A stretch of 8,022 nucleotides of DNA from Enterovirga sp. (GTDB taxonomy: Bacteria; Pseudomonadota; Alphaproteobacteria; Rhizobiales; Beijerinckiaceae), in contig JAQGJZ010000273.1 in the NCBI GenBank assembly GCA_028290385.1, forward strand, positions 1 to 8,022. Reading direction: 5' to 3'. Below, piece by piece: positions 1-6,375 of this stretch. Under the pieces are notes generated by a model. That model had not been told where the DNA came from. It saw nothing but the letters and a program-made list of their open reading frames with translations, and searched no databases. The position numbers and the translations under genes were made by a program. The first letter of the stretch is position 1. Each line of letters opens with the position of its first letter.

Positions 1-126
1 GTCGCCCACGATTTCGGCCGAAAACCCTTGCGCGGCCAGTTCACGGCGCATGATGTCGAGCGCGCGGGTATGGACGGAGCGCGGCCCCTGGTAGCCGGCC
101 AGGGTGAGCCTCGGAAACTGTTCCAT
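1..126 (-). CDS. Partial N-terminus of a putative TRAP-type solute receptor-like protein
   Basis: Only the first 42 codons are in the window; the gene continues past the left edge. The ATG at 126-124 is preceded by AAAGG about 8 nt upstream, and the frame stays open to base 1. The peptide begins MEQFPRLTLAGYQGPRSVHT and goes on to an Arg/Glu-rich helix and a short beta strand (AEIVGD). A first strand ending in a G-Y-Q-x-P-x-S-V-H-T turn, then a helix, resembles the start of the mature domain of DctP-type TRAP receptors. There is no signal peptide: the mature-like sequence starts a few residues after the initiator Met, which is odd for a periplasmic receptor. The gene is divergent from the Bug receptor at 235. 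The family call rests on a short stretch and is tentative; that a gene starts here is better supported than its function. Confidence 0.5.
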   Translation of the reverse strand, partial: MEQFPRLTLAGYQGPRSVHTRALDIMRRELAAQGFSAEIVGD

Positions 127-144
127 CCCGCGCCTTTGCTTTCG

Positions 145-174
145 TTGACAAGCTTCCGACCGTCTCGCTAGCCT
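145..174 (+). promoter_or_regulatory. Possible sigma70-type promoter for the Bug receptor gene
   Basis: A perfect TTGACA (145-150) is followed after 18 nt by TAGCCT (169-174), which matches three of six -10 positions. It points toward the ATG at 235 and would leave a leader of roughly 55 nt. The -35 is convincing and the -10 weak. No copy of the AAATATCA element found elsewhere in the window lies in this gap, so the receptor appears to be outside that control. Confidence 0.35.
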
Positions 175-234
175 TCCCGGGTAAGTAGGTCGAGAGCCGC
201 CCCTCGAGAGGCTGGCCTCGCGGGAGGATCAGCA

Positions 235-1218
235 ATGTCTCGTTTCACACGCCGGCTCGTGCTGGCCGGGGCGGCCGCGTGCGCGGCCGGATCAGGCAGG
301 GCGAGCGCGCAGACGGCCGAGTGGCCGCAACGCGCCGTGACGGTCATCATGCCCTTGCAGGCCGGCAGCGCCTCCGATGTCGCGTTGCGGCTGTTTCTCG
401 ATCACCTGGCCGAGGAAGACGCGGTGCGCTTCACGGTCGAGAACGTGACGGGCGCGGCGGGCATGATCGGCGCCAGCCGGGCCGGGGCTGCCGCGCCGGA
501 CGGGTACACGCTGGCGGCGCTGAACAACTCCATCCTGACGATCTTGCCTAACGTGCAGACCCGCAAGCTCGGCTTCGAGCCGTTCGGCTCGTTCGCGCCC
601 ATTGCCGGCATCGCCACGATCCCGACCTTTCTGGCCGTCCACAAGGACGTGCCGGTCAAGACCGTTCCGGAGTTCCTGGCCTACCTGAAATCGCGGGACG
701 GGCAGGTGAATTACGGCTCCGGTGGCGGCGGCAGCCCGCAGCATCTGGCGACGGAAATGTTCATGGCCATGACGGGCAGCCGGATGACGCAGGTCGCCTA
801 TCGGGGCGCAACGGCGGCCGCGACGGACCTGGCGGGAGGCCATGTCCAGGCGATGTTCGTCGCCTATTCGCTGGCCCTCCCCTTCCTGCCGTCCGGGAGC
901 ATCCGGCTGATCGGGTTCGGCGGCTCGGAGCGGCACGAGGCGCATCCGGACGTGCCGACGGTCGCCGAGCAGGGCGTGCCCGGCTTCGAATACGCGTCGT
1001 GGATCGCGCTTTACGCGCCGAGTTCCACCCCGGCGCCCATCGTGCAGCGCTTGCGGGCGAGCGCCGCCCGGGTCCTCGCCCGCCCGGCCCTGAAGGAGCG
1101 GCTCTCGGCCGCCGGCCTCGCGCTGTGGTCGCAAAGCCCCGAGCAGGTCGAGGCCGCGATGCGCGAGGACGATCAGCGCTGGAAGGGCGTGGTCGCCAAG
1201 GCGAACATCACGATCTGA
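235..1218 (+). CDS. Bug/TctC-family tripartite tricarboxylate transporter substrate-binding protein
   Basis: This is a 327-aa periplasmic solute receptor of the Bug (TctC) family, which binds organic acids or related small molecules and normally serves a TctA/TctB membrane pair. Residues 1-26 form a signal peptide with twin arginines (TRRLVLAG) and an ASA-Q cleavage site, so Tat or Sec export is possible. Family landmarks are in order: WPQRAVTVIMPLQAGSASDV (30-49), the NVTGAAGMIGA loop and APDGYTL (70-93), YGSGGGGSPQHLA (160-172), VAYRGATAAATDLAGGHVQAMF (188-209), and DVPTVAEQGVPGFE near residues 239-252. Length is typical. GGAGG 7 nt before the ATG fixes the start. No tctA/tctB gene lies nearby and the flanking genes are on the other strand, so it looks like a single-gene unit. 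The ligand cannot be predicted. Confidence 0.93.
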   Translation: MSRFTRRLVLAGAAACAAGSGRASAQTAEWPQRAVTVIMPLQAGSASDVALRLFLDHLAEEDAVRFTVENVTGAAGMIGASRAGAAAPDGYTLAALNNSILTILPNVQTRKLGFEPFGSFAPIAGIATIPTFLAVHKDVPVKTVPEFLAYLKSRDGQVNYGSGGGGSPQHLATEMFMAMTGSRMTQVAYRGATAAATDLAGGHVQAMFVAYSLALPFLPSGSIRLIGFGGSERHEAHPDVPTVAEQGVPGFEYASWIALYAPSSTPAPIVQRLRASAARVLARPALKERLSAAGLALWSQSPEQVEAAMREDDQRWKGVVAKANITI

Positions 1219-1254
1219 CCGGTTGCCCCTGCGGGCCGACCCGGGGCGCAGCCC

Positions 1255-1653
1255 TCACGCTGGGGCTGCCTCCGGGTGCTGCGGCAGGCCGTCGTCCAGC
1301 TTCACCCAGGGCTGCCGCGACGAAGTCCAGAAATGCATGTCGGGCCGGAAGCGCTCCGGCTCGTCCAGCGACGCGCAGGTGATGGCATAGGCCTGCGTGC
1401 TCGCCCGCTCCGAGAACACCGTCGTGCCGCAGCGCGGGCAGAAATGGCGCTTCAGGTCCGGTGACGAGTTGAAGGTCGTGGTGTCCCCCTCGACCGTGAC
1501 CTGCGATTTGGCGAACAGCAGCCGGGCGTTGAAGGCCGCGCCGATCGCCCGCTGGCACAGGCGGCAATGGCAGACGCGCTCGTTGATCGGTTTTCCGCGC
1601 GCGAGGTAGCGCAGCCCCCCGCATAAACATCCGCCCTGATACGTCTCGTCCAC
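1255..1653 (-). CDS. GFA-domain (CENP-V/GFA) zinc protein
   Basis: This 132-aa protein belongs to the GFA superfamily, named after glutathione-dependent formaldehyde-activating enzyme. All seven cysteines of the two zinc sites are present: Cys9 and Cys11 (GGCLCGGLRY), Cys28, Cys30 and Cys33 (CHCRLCQR), and Cys72 and Cys75 (HFCPRCGTTVF). Length and motif spacing are standard for a single-domain cytosolic member. The start is a GTG, supported by an AAGGGGGG Shine-Dalgarno several bases upstream; no ATG fits the conserved N-terminus. Most members have no demonstrated reaction, so formaldehyde-glutathione chemistry is a family label and not a prediction here. It ends 36 bp from the convergent Bug receptor gene and starts 233 bp from the divergent dehydrogenase gene, so it could share that control region. 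Confidence 0.92.
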   Translation of the reverse strand: MDETYQGGCLCGGLRYLARGKPINERVCHCRLCQRAIGAAFNARLLFAKSQVTVEGDTTTFNSSPDLKRHFCPRCGTTVFSERASTQAYAITCASLDEPERFRPDMHFWTSSRQPWVKLDDGLPQHPEAAPA

Positions 1654-1838
1654 CGCGTCCCCCCTTCGCGCCCCTTCCGAGCGCCGACTGCACCCTTACG
1701 CTGCCCCGCGCCTGCCGCCTACGAGGCCCGCCCCACGCGGTGCCGGGCCGACATTTCGCGCGCAACAGGGCGCGGTTTTTGCTCGCGCGCACACGCTCTC
1801 CTGGCGCTTGACGAACGTGCCGGACGGCGTAATCACTA

Positions 1839-1858
1839 GCAACTGAAATATCAGTTGC
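1839..1858. promoter_or_regulatory. Palindromic operator candidate (core AAATATCA) before the dehydrogenase gene
   Basis: Perfect 8-bp arms GCAACTGA (1839-1846) and TCAGTTGC (1851-1858) flank the 4-nt centre AATA. The site ends 28 bp before the ATG at 1887. The stretch CAACTGAAATATCA recurs with one mismatch at 6366-6379, in the promoter of the regulator and TRAP genes, and the GAAATATCAG core recurs at 4562-4571. A TTGACG at 1808-1813 could be a -35 for the dehydrogenase unit, but no good -10 is visible. Binding by the GntR/FCD protein encoded at 6314-5580 is inferred from the repeated motif. The site lies between the divergent GFA gene and the dehydrogenase gene and might affect both. Confidence 0.6.
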
Positions 1859-1886
1859 CCAGCCGGGCTGCCGAGGAACGCTGCCC

Positions 1887-3050
1887 ATGTACGCGCCCGC
1901 CGGGGTAAGAACGTCTTCGGATCTGCCGATCGCCGACACCATGAAGGCCTGGGTGCTGGGCGGGCCGGACGAGCTCCTCACCACCCGCAAGCCCGTTCCG
2001 GTGCCGAAACGGGCCGAGGTTCTCGTCCGGATCGACGCGGTCGCGATCTGCGCGACGGATCTCGAGATTCTCCATTACGGCTCGCCCGCCAAGGTGCAGG
2101 GCGGGCTGCCCTTCAACAAGAACTTCACGTTCGGGCACGAATACATGGGCACCGTCGCGGCGCTCGGCCCCGGGGTCGACGAGTTCCGCATCGGCGAGCG
2201 CGTCACCGTGGAGGTCCATGCCGGCTGTGGGCAGTGCAAGCGCTGCCGCCAGGGCATGTATACGGCCTGCCTGAATTACGGCCTCAACTACGGCGAGGTC
2301 GACAAGGGCCACCGGGCGAACGGCTTCACCAGCGACGGCGGCTTCGCCGAATACGCGGTGAACAACATCAACACGCTGATCCGCGTGCCGGACGAGATGA
2401 GCGACGAGGAGGCGACGCTCGTGGTGACGGCCGGTACCTCGATGTACGGCCTCACCGAGCTCGGCGGCCTGATCGCGGGCGAGAGCGTCGTGGTGCTCGG
2501 GCCCGGCCCGATCGGCCTTCTTGCCGTCGGGGTCGCCAAGGCCCTCGGGGCGAACCCCGTGATCCTGACGGGCACCCGCGACAACCGCCTGGAGATCGGC
2601 CGGGAGCTCGGCGCCGACCGCGTGGTCAACGTACGCAACGAGGACGCGGTCGCCGTCGTGCGCGAGATGACGGGCGGGATCGGGGCCGACTACGTCATCG
2701 AGTGCGCGGGCACGCCGGACGCGATCAACGAGGCCGGCCGCATGGTCAATCGCGGCGGCAAGATCTGCCTTGCCGCCTTCCCGCACGATCCGGTGCTCGT
2801 CGACCTCGCGAACCTCGTTCGCAACAACGTGTATGTCTACGGGATCCGCGGCGAGGGCCGCAGCGCCACCCACCGGGCGATGGCGTTCATGGCGTCCAAG
2901 CGCTTCGACGCGCGCCGGATCCACACCCACAGCTTCGCGCTCGACGACCTCCCCACCGCACTTCGTTACGCGAAGGACCGGGTGGAGGACGCGATCAAGG
3001 TGGTCGTGAAGGCGCGTGGCGCAGACGCCCTGCGCGAAGCCGCGGAATAA
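1887..3050 (+). CDS. Zinc-dependent medium-chain alcohol/polyol dehydrogenase
   Basis: This 387-aa protein is an MDR-superfamily NAD(P)-dependent dehydrogenase that would oxidise a secondary alcohol or polyol, resembling the sorbitol/threonine dehydrogenase group. Catalytic zinc ligands are Cys55 (AICATDLE) and His84-Glu85 (GHEYMG). A structural zinc site Cys114-x2-Cys117-x2-Cys120-x7-Cys128 is intact. GGFAEY follows at 151-156, and the Rossmann turn VLGPGPIG is at 203-210. GAGG 10 nt upstream supports the ATG at 1887. That start adds 18 residues before MKAWVLGG, the usual N-terminus of the family, and the inner ATG at 1941 lacks a Shine-Dalgarno; either could be used. A palindromic operator candidate lies just upstream, and the cupin gene follows after 25 bp, so the two are probably co-transcribed. 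The substrate is unknown; a hydroxy acid or polyol fits the locus by inference. Confidence 0.93.
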   Translation: MYAPAGVRTSSDLPIADTMKAWVLGGPDELLTTRKPVPVPKRAEVLVRIDAVAICATDLEILHYGSPAKVQGGLPFNKNFTFGHEYMGTVAALGPGVDEFRIGERVTVEVHAGCGQCKRCRQGMYTACLNYGLNYGEVDKGHRANGFTSDGGFAEYAVNNINTLIRVPDEMSDEEATLVVTAGTSMYGLTELGGLIAGESVVVLGPGPIGLLAVGVAKALGANPVILTGTRDNRLEIGRELGADRVVNVRNEDAVAVVREMTGGIGADYVIECAGTPDAINEAGRMVNRGGKICLAAFPHDPVLVDLANLVRNNVYVYGIRGEGRSATHRAMAFMASKRFDARRIHTHSFALDDLPTALRYAKDRVEDAIKVVVKARGADALREAAE

Positions 3051-3075
3051 CGTCGTCCAAAGGAGGAGGAGCCCG

Positions 3076-3528
3076 ATGCTCGAGACCCGCACCAGCGCGC
3101 CAGACGCGCCCCCGCCGCCGAACCCGCGCGCGGCTTGGCCGACAGACCTGCAGCAGGCCTACGAGGACGGCCGCGAGAGCGGCGTCGTCGGCAGCGTGCT
3201 CGTGTCCGAAACGGACAGGGTGCGCGTGTGGCACCTGACCATCCCGGTCGGCAAGCGCTGCGGCTTCCACCGCCACGTGCTCAACTATTTCTGGACGGCG
3301 CTGAACGACGGCCGGGCGCGGAACTATTTCGAGGACGGCCGCACCGCGGACACGGACCACTACAAGGGCCAGACGCGGCACCTGGATTTCGGGCCGGGCG
3401 AATACATGGTCCATTGCGTCGAGAATATCGGCGACACGGACCTGAACTTCACGACCGTCGAGTTCCTCGACAGCCCGAACACGCCGATCCCGATTCCCGA
3501 GGACCGGCGGATGCGCGCCCCGTCCTGA
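3076..3528 (+). CDS. Small single-domain cupin protein
   Basis: This 150-aa protein has a single conserved cupin barrel. After a Pro-rich N-terminal tail (residues 8-22), motif 1 appears as GFHRHVLNYFW with His65 and His67. Motif 2 is PGEYMVHCVENIGDTDL with His113 and Asn117, matching PGx4Hx3N. The Glu normally found after the HxH pair is absent (Tyr/Phe occupy the place), so any metal site would be three-histidine. The ATG at 3076 follows a very strong AGGAGGAGG; an upstream in-frame ATG at 3016 lies inside the dehydrogenase gene and is not needed. The gene sits 25 bp after the dehydrogenase stop and is almost certainly in its operon. Cupins of this size act as isomerases, dioxygenases, decarboxylases or sugar-acid enzymes. 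A role in the same pathway is inferred, and I do not assign a reaction. Confidence 0.87.
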   Translation: MLETRTSAPDAPPPPNPRAAWPTDLQQAYEDGRESGVVGSVLVSETDRVRVWHLTIPVGKRCGFHRHVLNYFWTALNDGRARNYFEDGRTADTDHYKGQTRHLDFGPGEYMVHCVENIGDTDLNFTTVEFLDSPNTPIPIPEDRRMRAPS

Positions 3529-3541
3529 CGACGGGGCTGCA

Positions 3542-3565
3542 CTCCCGGCCCGCCCGGGCCGGGAG
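3542..3565. terminator. GC-rich hairpin between convergent genes
   Basis: Ten-base arms CTCCCGGCCC (3542-3551) and GGGCCGGGAG (3556-3565) enclose the tetraloop GCCC. It starts 13 bp after the cupin stop and ends 23 bp before the stop of the convergent DapA-like gene, where a bidirectional terminator would be expected. Neither flank has a T-run, so termination by hairpin alone, or by a Rho-assisted route with the hairpin protecting the 3' end, is more likely than classical intrinsic termination. Confidence 0.6.
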
Positions 3566-3588
3566 ATCGTCCGTGAAGCAGCGGCGCG

Positions 3589-4485
3589 TTACGCGCGTGT
3601 CGCCGCTTCGAGCTGCGCCTCGAGCGCGCGGCCTTCCTCGGCCGTGAGGCTGCGCAGCGGCGGCTGCAGGCGGCGCCAGCTTTCGTCGCCCTTCATGTGC
3701 CCGAGGGCCCATTTCACGGCCGAAACCAGGGGGAAGCGGGACAGGGTCTCGCGGATCGCCATGGCACGGACGACCGCGGCCTGGCCTTCGGCCGTTCCGC
3801 GCGCCCGCCAGGCCTCCTGCGAGGGCCGGCCGCTCACGTTGACGGAGGCCGAGATGCAGCCCGCAAAGCCGAACTCGTCGGCGGTGGCGAGCGTGCCCTC
3901 CGAGCTCGGGAACACGGCGATGGACGGCACCCGCCGGGCAAGGTCCTTGGAATAGGTCGCGTCGCCCGAGGAATCCTTGAGGCCGGCGAGCGTGCCGGGG
4001 TGCCGCTCGGCGAGGCGCGCCACCACCTCGATCGGGAACGGAACGCCCGTGTTCTGCGGGATGTGGTAGAGGTAGAGCGCGAGCCCATCGGCCCCGGCGC
4101 CCTCGATCACGAGGTCGATGCAGCGCTCCAGCGTGCCGTCGTCGATCCCCTTGTAGTAGAACGGGGGCAGCAGGAGCGCGCCCGCGAAGCCGAGCCGCTT
4201 CGCCTCCGACGTGAGCCGGATGCTGTCCGCGAGCGCCGCGGCGCCCGTGCCGACCATGAACCGCTCCAGCGGCAGCCCGCCGGCCGCGACCGCTCCCATG
4301 GCCGCGAGGCGCTGCTCGACGGAGAAGGAGGTGGCCTCGCCCGTGGTCCCGAGCAGGTTTACGCCGTCGCAGCCCCCCTCGGAGAGCAGCCAGCCGCAAT
4401 GCGCGACAAGCTTGGCATGGTCGATGGTGCCGTCGGCGGAAAGCGGCGTCGCGGCGGCGGCGATGACACCGGAAAGGGCTGGCAT
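3589..4485 (-). CDS. DapA-family Schiff-base lyase (aldolase/dehydratase), not typical DHDPS
   Basis: This 298-aa cytosolic TIM-barrel enzyme belongs to the dihydrodipicolinate synthase/N-acetylneuraminate lyase superfamily, which forms a Schiff base with a 2-oxo acid. Visible landmarks are GTTGEATS (46-53), the PPFYYKG loop (107-113), catalytic Tyr140 in YHIPQNTG, and the Schiff-base Lys170 in LAGLKDSSGD. In E. coli DapA the loop after the Tyr is NVPSRTG, whose Arg138 binds the aspartate-semialdehyde carboxylate; here the aligned residue is Asn145. The enzyme is therefore more likely a catabolic aldolase or dehydratase for a 2-keto acid. The start at 4485 gives the normal family N-terminus (MPALSGVIAAAATPL); in-frame ATGs at 4521 and 4545 add atypical Arg/Pro-rich sequence. 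There is no strong Shine-Dalgarno. It lies 106 bp downstream of the oxidoreductase gene, with two hairpins between them. Confidence 0.9.
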   Translation of the reverse strand: MPALSGVIAAAATPLSADGTIDHAKLVAHCGWLLSEGGCDGVNLLGTTGEATSFSVEQRLAAMGAVAAGGLPLERFMVGTGAAALADSIRLTSEAKRLGFAGALLLPPFYYKGIDDGTLERCIDLVIEGAGADGLALYLYHIPQNTGVPFPIEVVARLAERHPGTLAGLKDSSGDATYSKDLARRVPSIAVFPSSEGTLATADEFGFAGCISASVNVSGRPSQEAWRARGTAEGQAAVVRAMAIRETLSRFPLVSAVKWALGHMKGDESWRRLQPPLRSLTAEEGRALEAQLEAATRA

Positions 4486-4507
4486 GGTTCGGCTCGGTGA
4501 AGACAAA

Positions 4508-4539
4508 GGACGGCGCCACATTGGCGGCGGGCGCCGTCC
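4508..4539 (-). terminator. Terminator- or attenuator-like hairpin just upstream of the DapA-like gene
   Basis: Perfect 10-bp arms GGACGGCGCC (4508-4517) and GGCGCCGTCC (4530-4539) enclose a 12-nt loop. Read on the minus strand, the stem is followed at once by TTTGTCTTC, an imperfect T-rich tail. It ends 22 nt before the DapA-like ATG at 4485. It could terminate the regulator-oxidoreductase transcript or attenuate read-through into the DapA-like gene. If translation began at 4521 or 4545, the hairpin would overlap coding sequence, which favours the 4485 start. Confidence 0.5.
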
Positions 4540-4554
4540 GGTCAAGCGGAAATC

Positions 4555-4579
4555 CCGCCCAGAAATATCAGCTGGGCGG
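4555..4579. promoter_or_regulatory. Inverted repeat carrying the AAATATCA core, upstream of the DapA-like gene
   Basis: Arms CCGCCCAG (4555-4562) and CTGGGCGG (4572-4579) enclose a 9-nt centre, AAATATCAG. The ten bases GAAATATCAG (4562-4571) are identical to those at 1845-1854 in the palindrome before the dehydrogenase gene, and TCAGCTG resembles that site's TCAGTTG half. It lies 12 bp beyond the oxidoreductase stop and about 70 bp before the DapA-like start. It may be an operator, a hairpin at the 3' end of the upstream message, or both. Confidence 0.45.
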
Positions 4580-4591
4580 CATGGGCGGCCT

Positions 4592-5566
4592 TCAGGGCAC
4601 CAGGATGGTCGAGCCCCGGGTCTTGCCGGCCTCCAGCGCCCGGTGCGCCTCGGCGGCCTCCGCCAGCGGAAAGCGCTGGCCGATCACGGGCCGCAGCGCC
4701 CCGGATGCCACGAGATCCAGCACGGCCTTCGCCGAAGCCGCGTAATCCGCCGCGTCGCCCGTGTAGTTCAGCAGGGTCGGCCGCGTGAAGTAGAGCGAGC
4801 CCTTCTTCTGCAGCAGCCCGGCTTCCACCGCGGGTGGCGGCCCGGAGGTCGCGCCGAAGGACACGAACACGCCGCGCGGCGCCAGGCACTCGATCGTGGT
4901 CTCGAACGTCGCCTTGCCGATGGAATCGAACACCACCGGGACTCCGCGCCCGCCCGTGATCTCCTTGACGCGCGCCAGGACGTCCTCGCGGTCGCGGTCG
5001 ATCACGTGCGCGTAGCCCGCGGCCCGCGCGTCCTCGCATTTGCCGCCCGACGCGACCCCGATCAGCTTGATGCCGCGATGGCGTGCCCATTGCCCGGCCA
5101 GTAGCCCGACCCCGCCGCCGGCGGCATACATCAGCGCATGGTCGCCGGCCCGCAGGCTGACGCAGCGGTCGAGCAGGTACTCAACCGTCATGCCCTTGAG
5201 CATCACGGCCGCCGCCGCGTCCGCGTCGACGCCCTCGGGCAGGTGCGCCAGGCGCCATGCGGGCACGTTCCTGAGTTCGGCATAAGCGCCGGGCGCCCCG
5301 CCCTGGTACACGACCCGATCGCCGACCTTCACGGCCGTGACATCCGGCCCGACAGCCTCCACGACACCCGCCGCCTCGTTGCCGCAGCCGGCCGGCATCG
5401 GCATCTGGTACGAACCGGAGCGCTGGTACACGTCCAGGAAGTTGAGGCCGATCGCGCTCTGCCGGACCAGCGCCTCGCCGGGCCCGGGCGCCGGCACGTC
5501 GACCTCCCGGATCTCGAGCACTTCGGGTCCGCCCTGCTTGTCCATCCGTATGGCGCGCGCTCTCAT
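4592..5566 (-). CDS. Quinone oxidoreductase (zeta-crystallin-like, zinc-free MDR)
   Basis: This 324-aa protein is a zinc-independent MDR reductase of the NADPH:quinone oxidoreductase (QOR/zeta-crystallin) family. It has the QOR signature GLNFLDVYQRSGSY (40-53), GNEAAGVVEAVG (62-73), the MTVEYLL helix (126-132) and the nucleotide-binding turn AAGGGVGLLA (148-157). The C-terminal segment AHRALEAGKTRGSTILVP is also typical. The cysteine cluster and Cys/His-Glu ligands of zinc MDRs are absent. The start at 5566 follows AAGGACGG and lies 13 bp after the regulator stop, so translation is probably coupled in one operon; the upstream extension in this frame overlaps the regulator and is not family sequence. 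The likely role is NADPH-dependent reduction of a quinone or an alpha,beta-unsaturated carbonyl. The real substrate in this locus is unknown. Confidence 0.93.
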   Translation of the reverse strand: MRARAIRMDKQGGPEVLEIREVDVPAPGPGEALVRQSAIGLNFLDVYQRSGSYQMPMPAGCGNEAAGVVEAVGPDVTAVKVGDRVVYQGGAPGAYAELRNVPAWRLAHLPEGVDADAAAAVMLKGMTVEYLLDRCVSLRAGDHALMYAAGGGVGLLAGQWARHRGIKLIGVASGGKCEDARAAGYAHVIDRDREDVLARVKEITGGRGVPVVFDSIGKATFETTIECLAPRGVFVSFGATSGPPPAVEAGLLQKKGSLYFTRPTLLNYTGDAADYAASAKAVLDLVASGALRPVIGQRFPLAEAAEAHRALEAGKTRGSTILVP

Positions 5567-5579
5567 GGGTCCGTCCTTG

Positions 5580-6314
5580 TCATGCGATGATGGAAGCATT
5601 GGCGAGTTCGCCGAGAACCCGCCGCCGCGAGGCTTCGACGTGGTCGCGCATGAGCGCCGCGGCCATGCGCTTGTCCCGGCGCTGCACGGCGTCGATGATC
5701 GCGCCGTGCTGCGCCGTGAAGTCTGTGAGGCGGACCGCATCCGTGCTGGTGACGCTCGCATGCGTCAGCCGGTCGAACTGCTCGATGACGTCGCGGGCGG
5801 CGCGTGCCAGCCGCGCATTGCCGCAATGATCCGCAAAGTAGAGGTGGAACTGACGGTTGTAGTCGATCCAAGTCGCGAGCTCGACGGGCTCGTCCACCGC
5901 CCGGAATCGATCGAGGCCCGCCAGGACCTCCTCCGGCGCGGTTTCGGCGAGCCGCAGCACGCATTCCCGCTCCAGGATCTGGCGCATCTCATAGAGTTCG
6001 CGCGCGTCTGACACCGAGATCGGCCGGACGCGGTAGCCTTTTCGCGGCATCACCTCGACGAGGCTCTGCTCCTCGAGTTTCAGCAGCGCATCGCGGATGG
6101 GCGACTTGCTGACACCGAGCCGCTCAACGAGTTCGCGCTCCTGCAGGCGCACGCCCGGCCTGAGCGCGCAGGACAAGATCTCTTTGCGCAGCTGCCGGAA
6201 CACGCTCGCCCGCACCAGTTCCGGCTCCGCCCCTAGCTCGTCCATATCCTGCCGCGTGCGCCGGGGGATCAGACGCCCCAGCTGAAGGCCTCTGATATTC
6301 TTGGCCTCCCCCAT
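5580..6314 (-). CDS. GntR-family (FadR/FCD) transcriptional regulator
   Basis: This 244-aa DNA-binding regulator has an N-terminal winged helix and a C-terminal FCD ligand-binding domain. The GntR wHTH spans about 33-100: FRQLRKEILSCALRPG, then ELVERLGVSKSPIRDALLKLEEQ, then the wing RKGYRVRPIS. The all-helical FCD domain follows, with likely metal ligands Asp151 and His157 (DYNRQFH), His203 (QHGAII) and His225 (MRDHV). FCD regulators generally sense organic acids and repress neighbouring catabolic and transport genes. The start is uncertain: ATG 6314 and ATG 6245 (221 aa) both keep the full wHTH and neither has a good Shine-Dalgarno; a TTG at 6389 would fall inside the operator region and is unlikely. 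It is the first gene of the minus-strand unit and divergent from dctP. AAATATCA elements between them suggest autoregulation. Confidence 0.92.
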   Translation of the reverse strand: MGEAKNIRGLQLGRLIPRRTRQDMDELGAEPELVRASVFRQLRKEILSCALRPGVRLQERELVERLGVSKSPIRDALLKLEEQSLVEVMPRKGYRVRPISVSDARELYEMRQILERECVLRLAETAPEEVLAGLDRFRAVDEPVELATWIDYNRQFHLYFADHCGNARLARAARDVIEQFDRLTHASVTSTDAVRLTDFTAQHGAIIDAVQRRDKRMAAALMRDHVEASRRRVLGELANASIIA

Positions 6315-6347
6315 CGTCAACGCCGGCCGCTGGCGCTCGGCAGGACG

Positions 6348-6375
6348 TTGACAAGCGCTGCGGCTCAATTGAAAT
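6348..6375 (+). promoter_or_regulatory. Predicted sigma70-type promoter of dctP
   Basis: A perfect -35 TTGACA (6348-6353) is followed after 16 nt by TGAAAT (6370-6375), which matches four of six -10 positions. Transcription would start near 6382, giving a leader of under 30 nt before the ATG at 6410. The -10 is embedded in the AAATATCA element at 6371-6379, so a protein bound there would block polymerase. This geometry suggests repression. Confidence 0.5.

Noticed and set aside
1759..1795. CGCGCG-rich stretch with a T5 run before the dehydrogenase gene, as a terminator
   Set aside because: I could not pair arms of useful length next to the T-run, and no gene ends just upstream on the plus strand.
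3016..3075. Upstream in-frame ATG that would extend the cupin by 20 residues
   Set aside because: It lies inside the dehydrogenase coding sequence and lacks a good Shine-Dalgarno, whereas the ATG at 3076 has a near-perfect one.
1851..3092. Minus-strand open frame of 413 codons opposite the dehydrogenase gene
   Set aside because: The plus-strand frame has intact zinc and Rossmann motifs. The antisense product has no fold signature and is explained by GC-rich third positions.
3589..4485. Assignment of the DapA-like gene as the lysine-biosynthesis dapA
   Set aside because: The Arg138 equivalent is Asn, and the gene sits in a transport/catabolic locus with an FCD regulator, without other lysine genes.
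5567..5761. N-terminal extension of the oxidoreductase into the regulator gene
   Set aside because: The extra 65 residues are Ser/Arg/Pro-rich and unlike the QOR family; MRARAIRMDK at 5566 is the normal N-terminus and has a Shine-Dalgarno.
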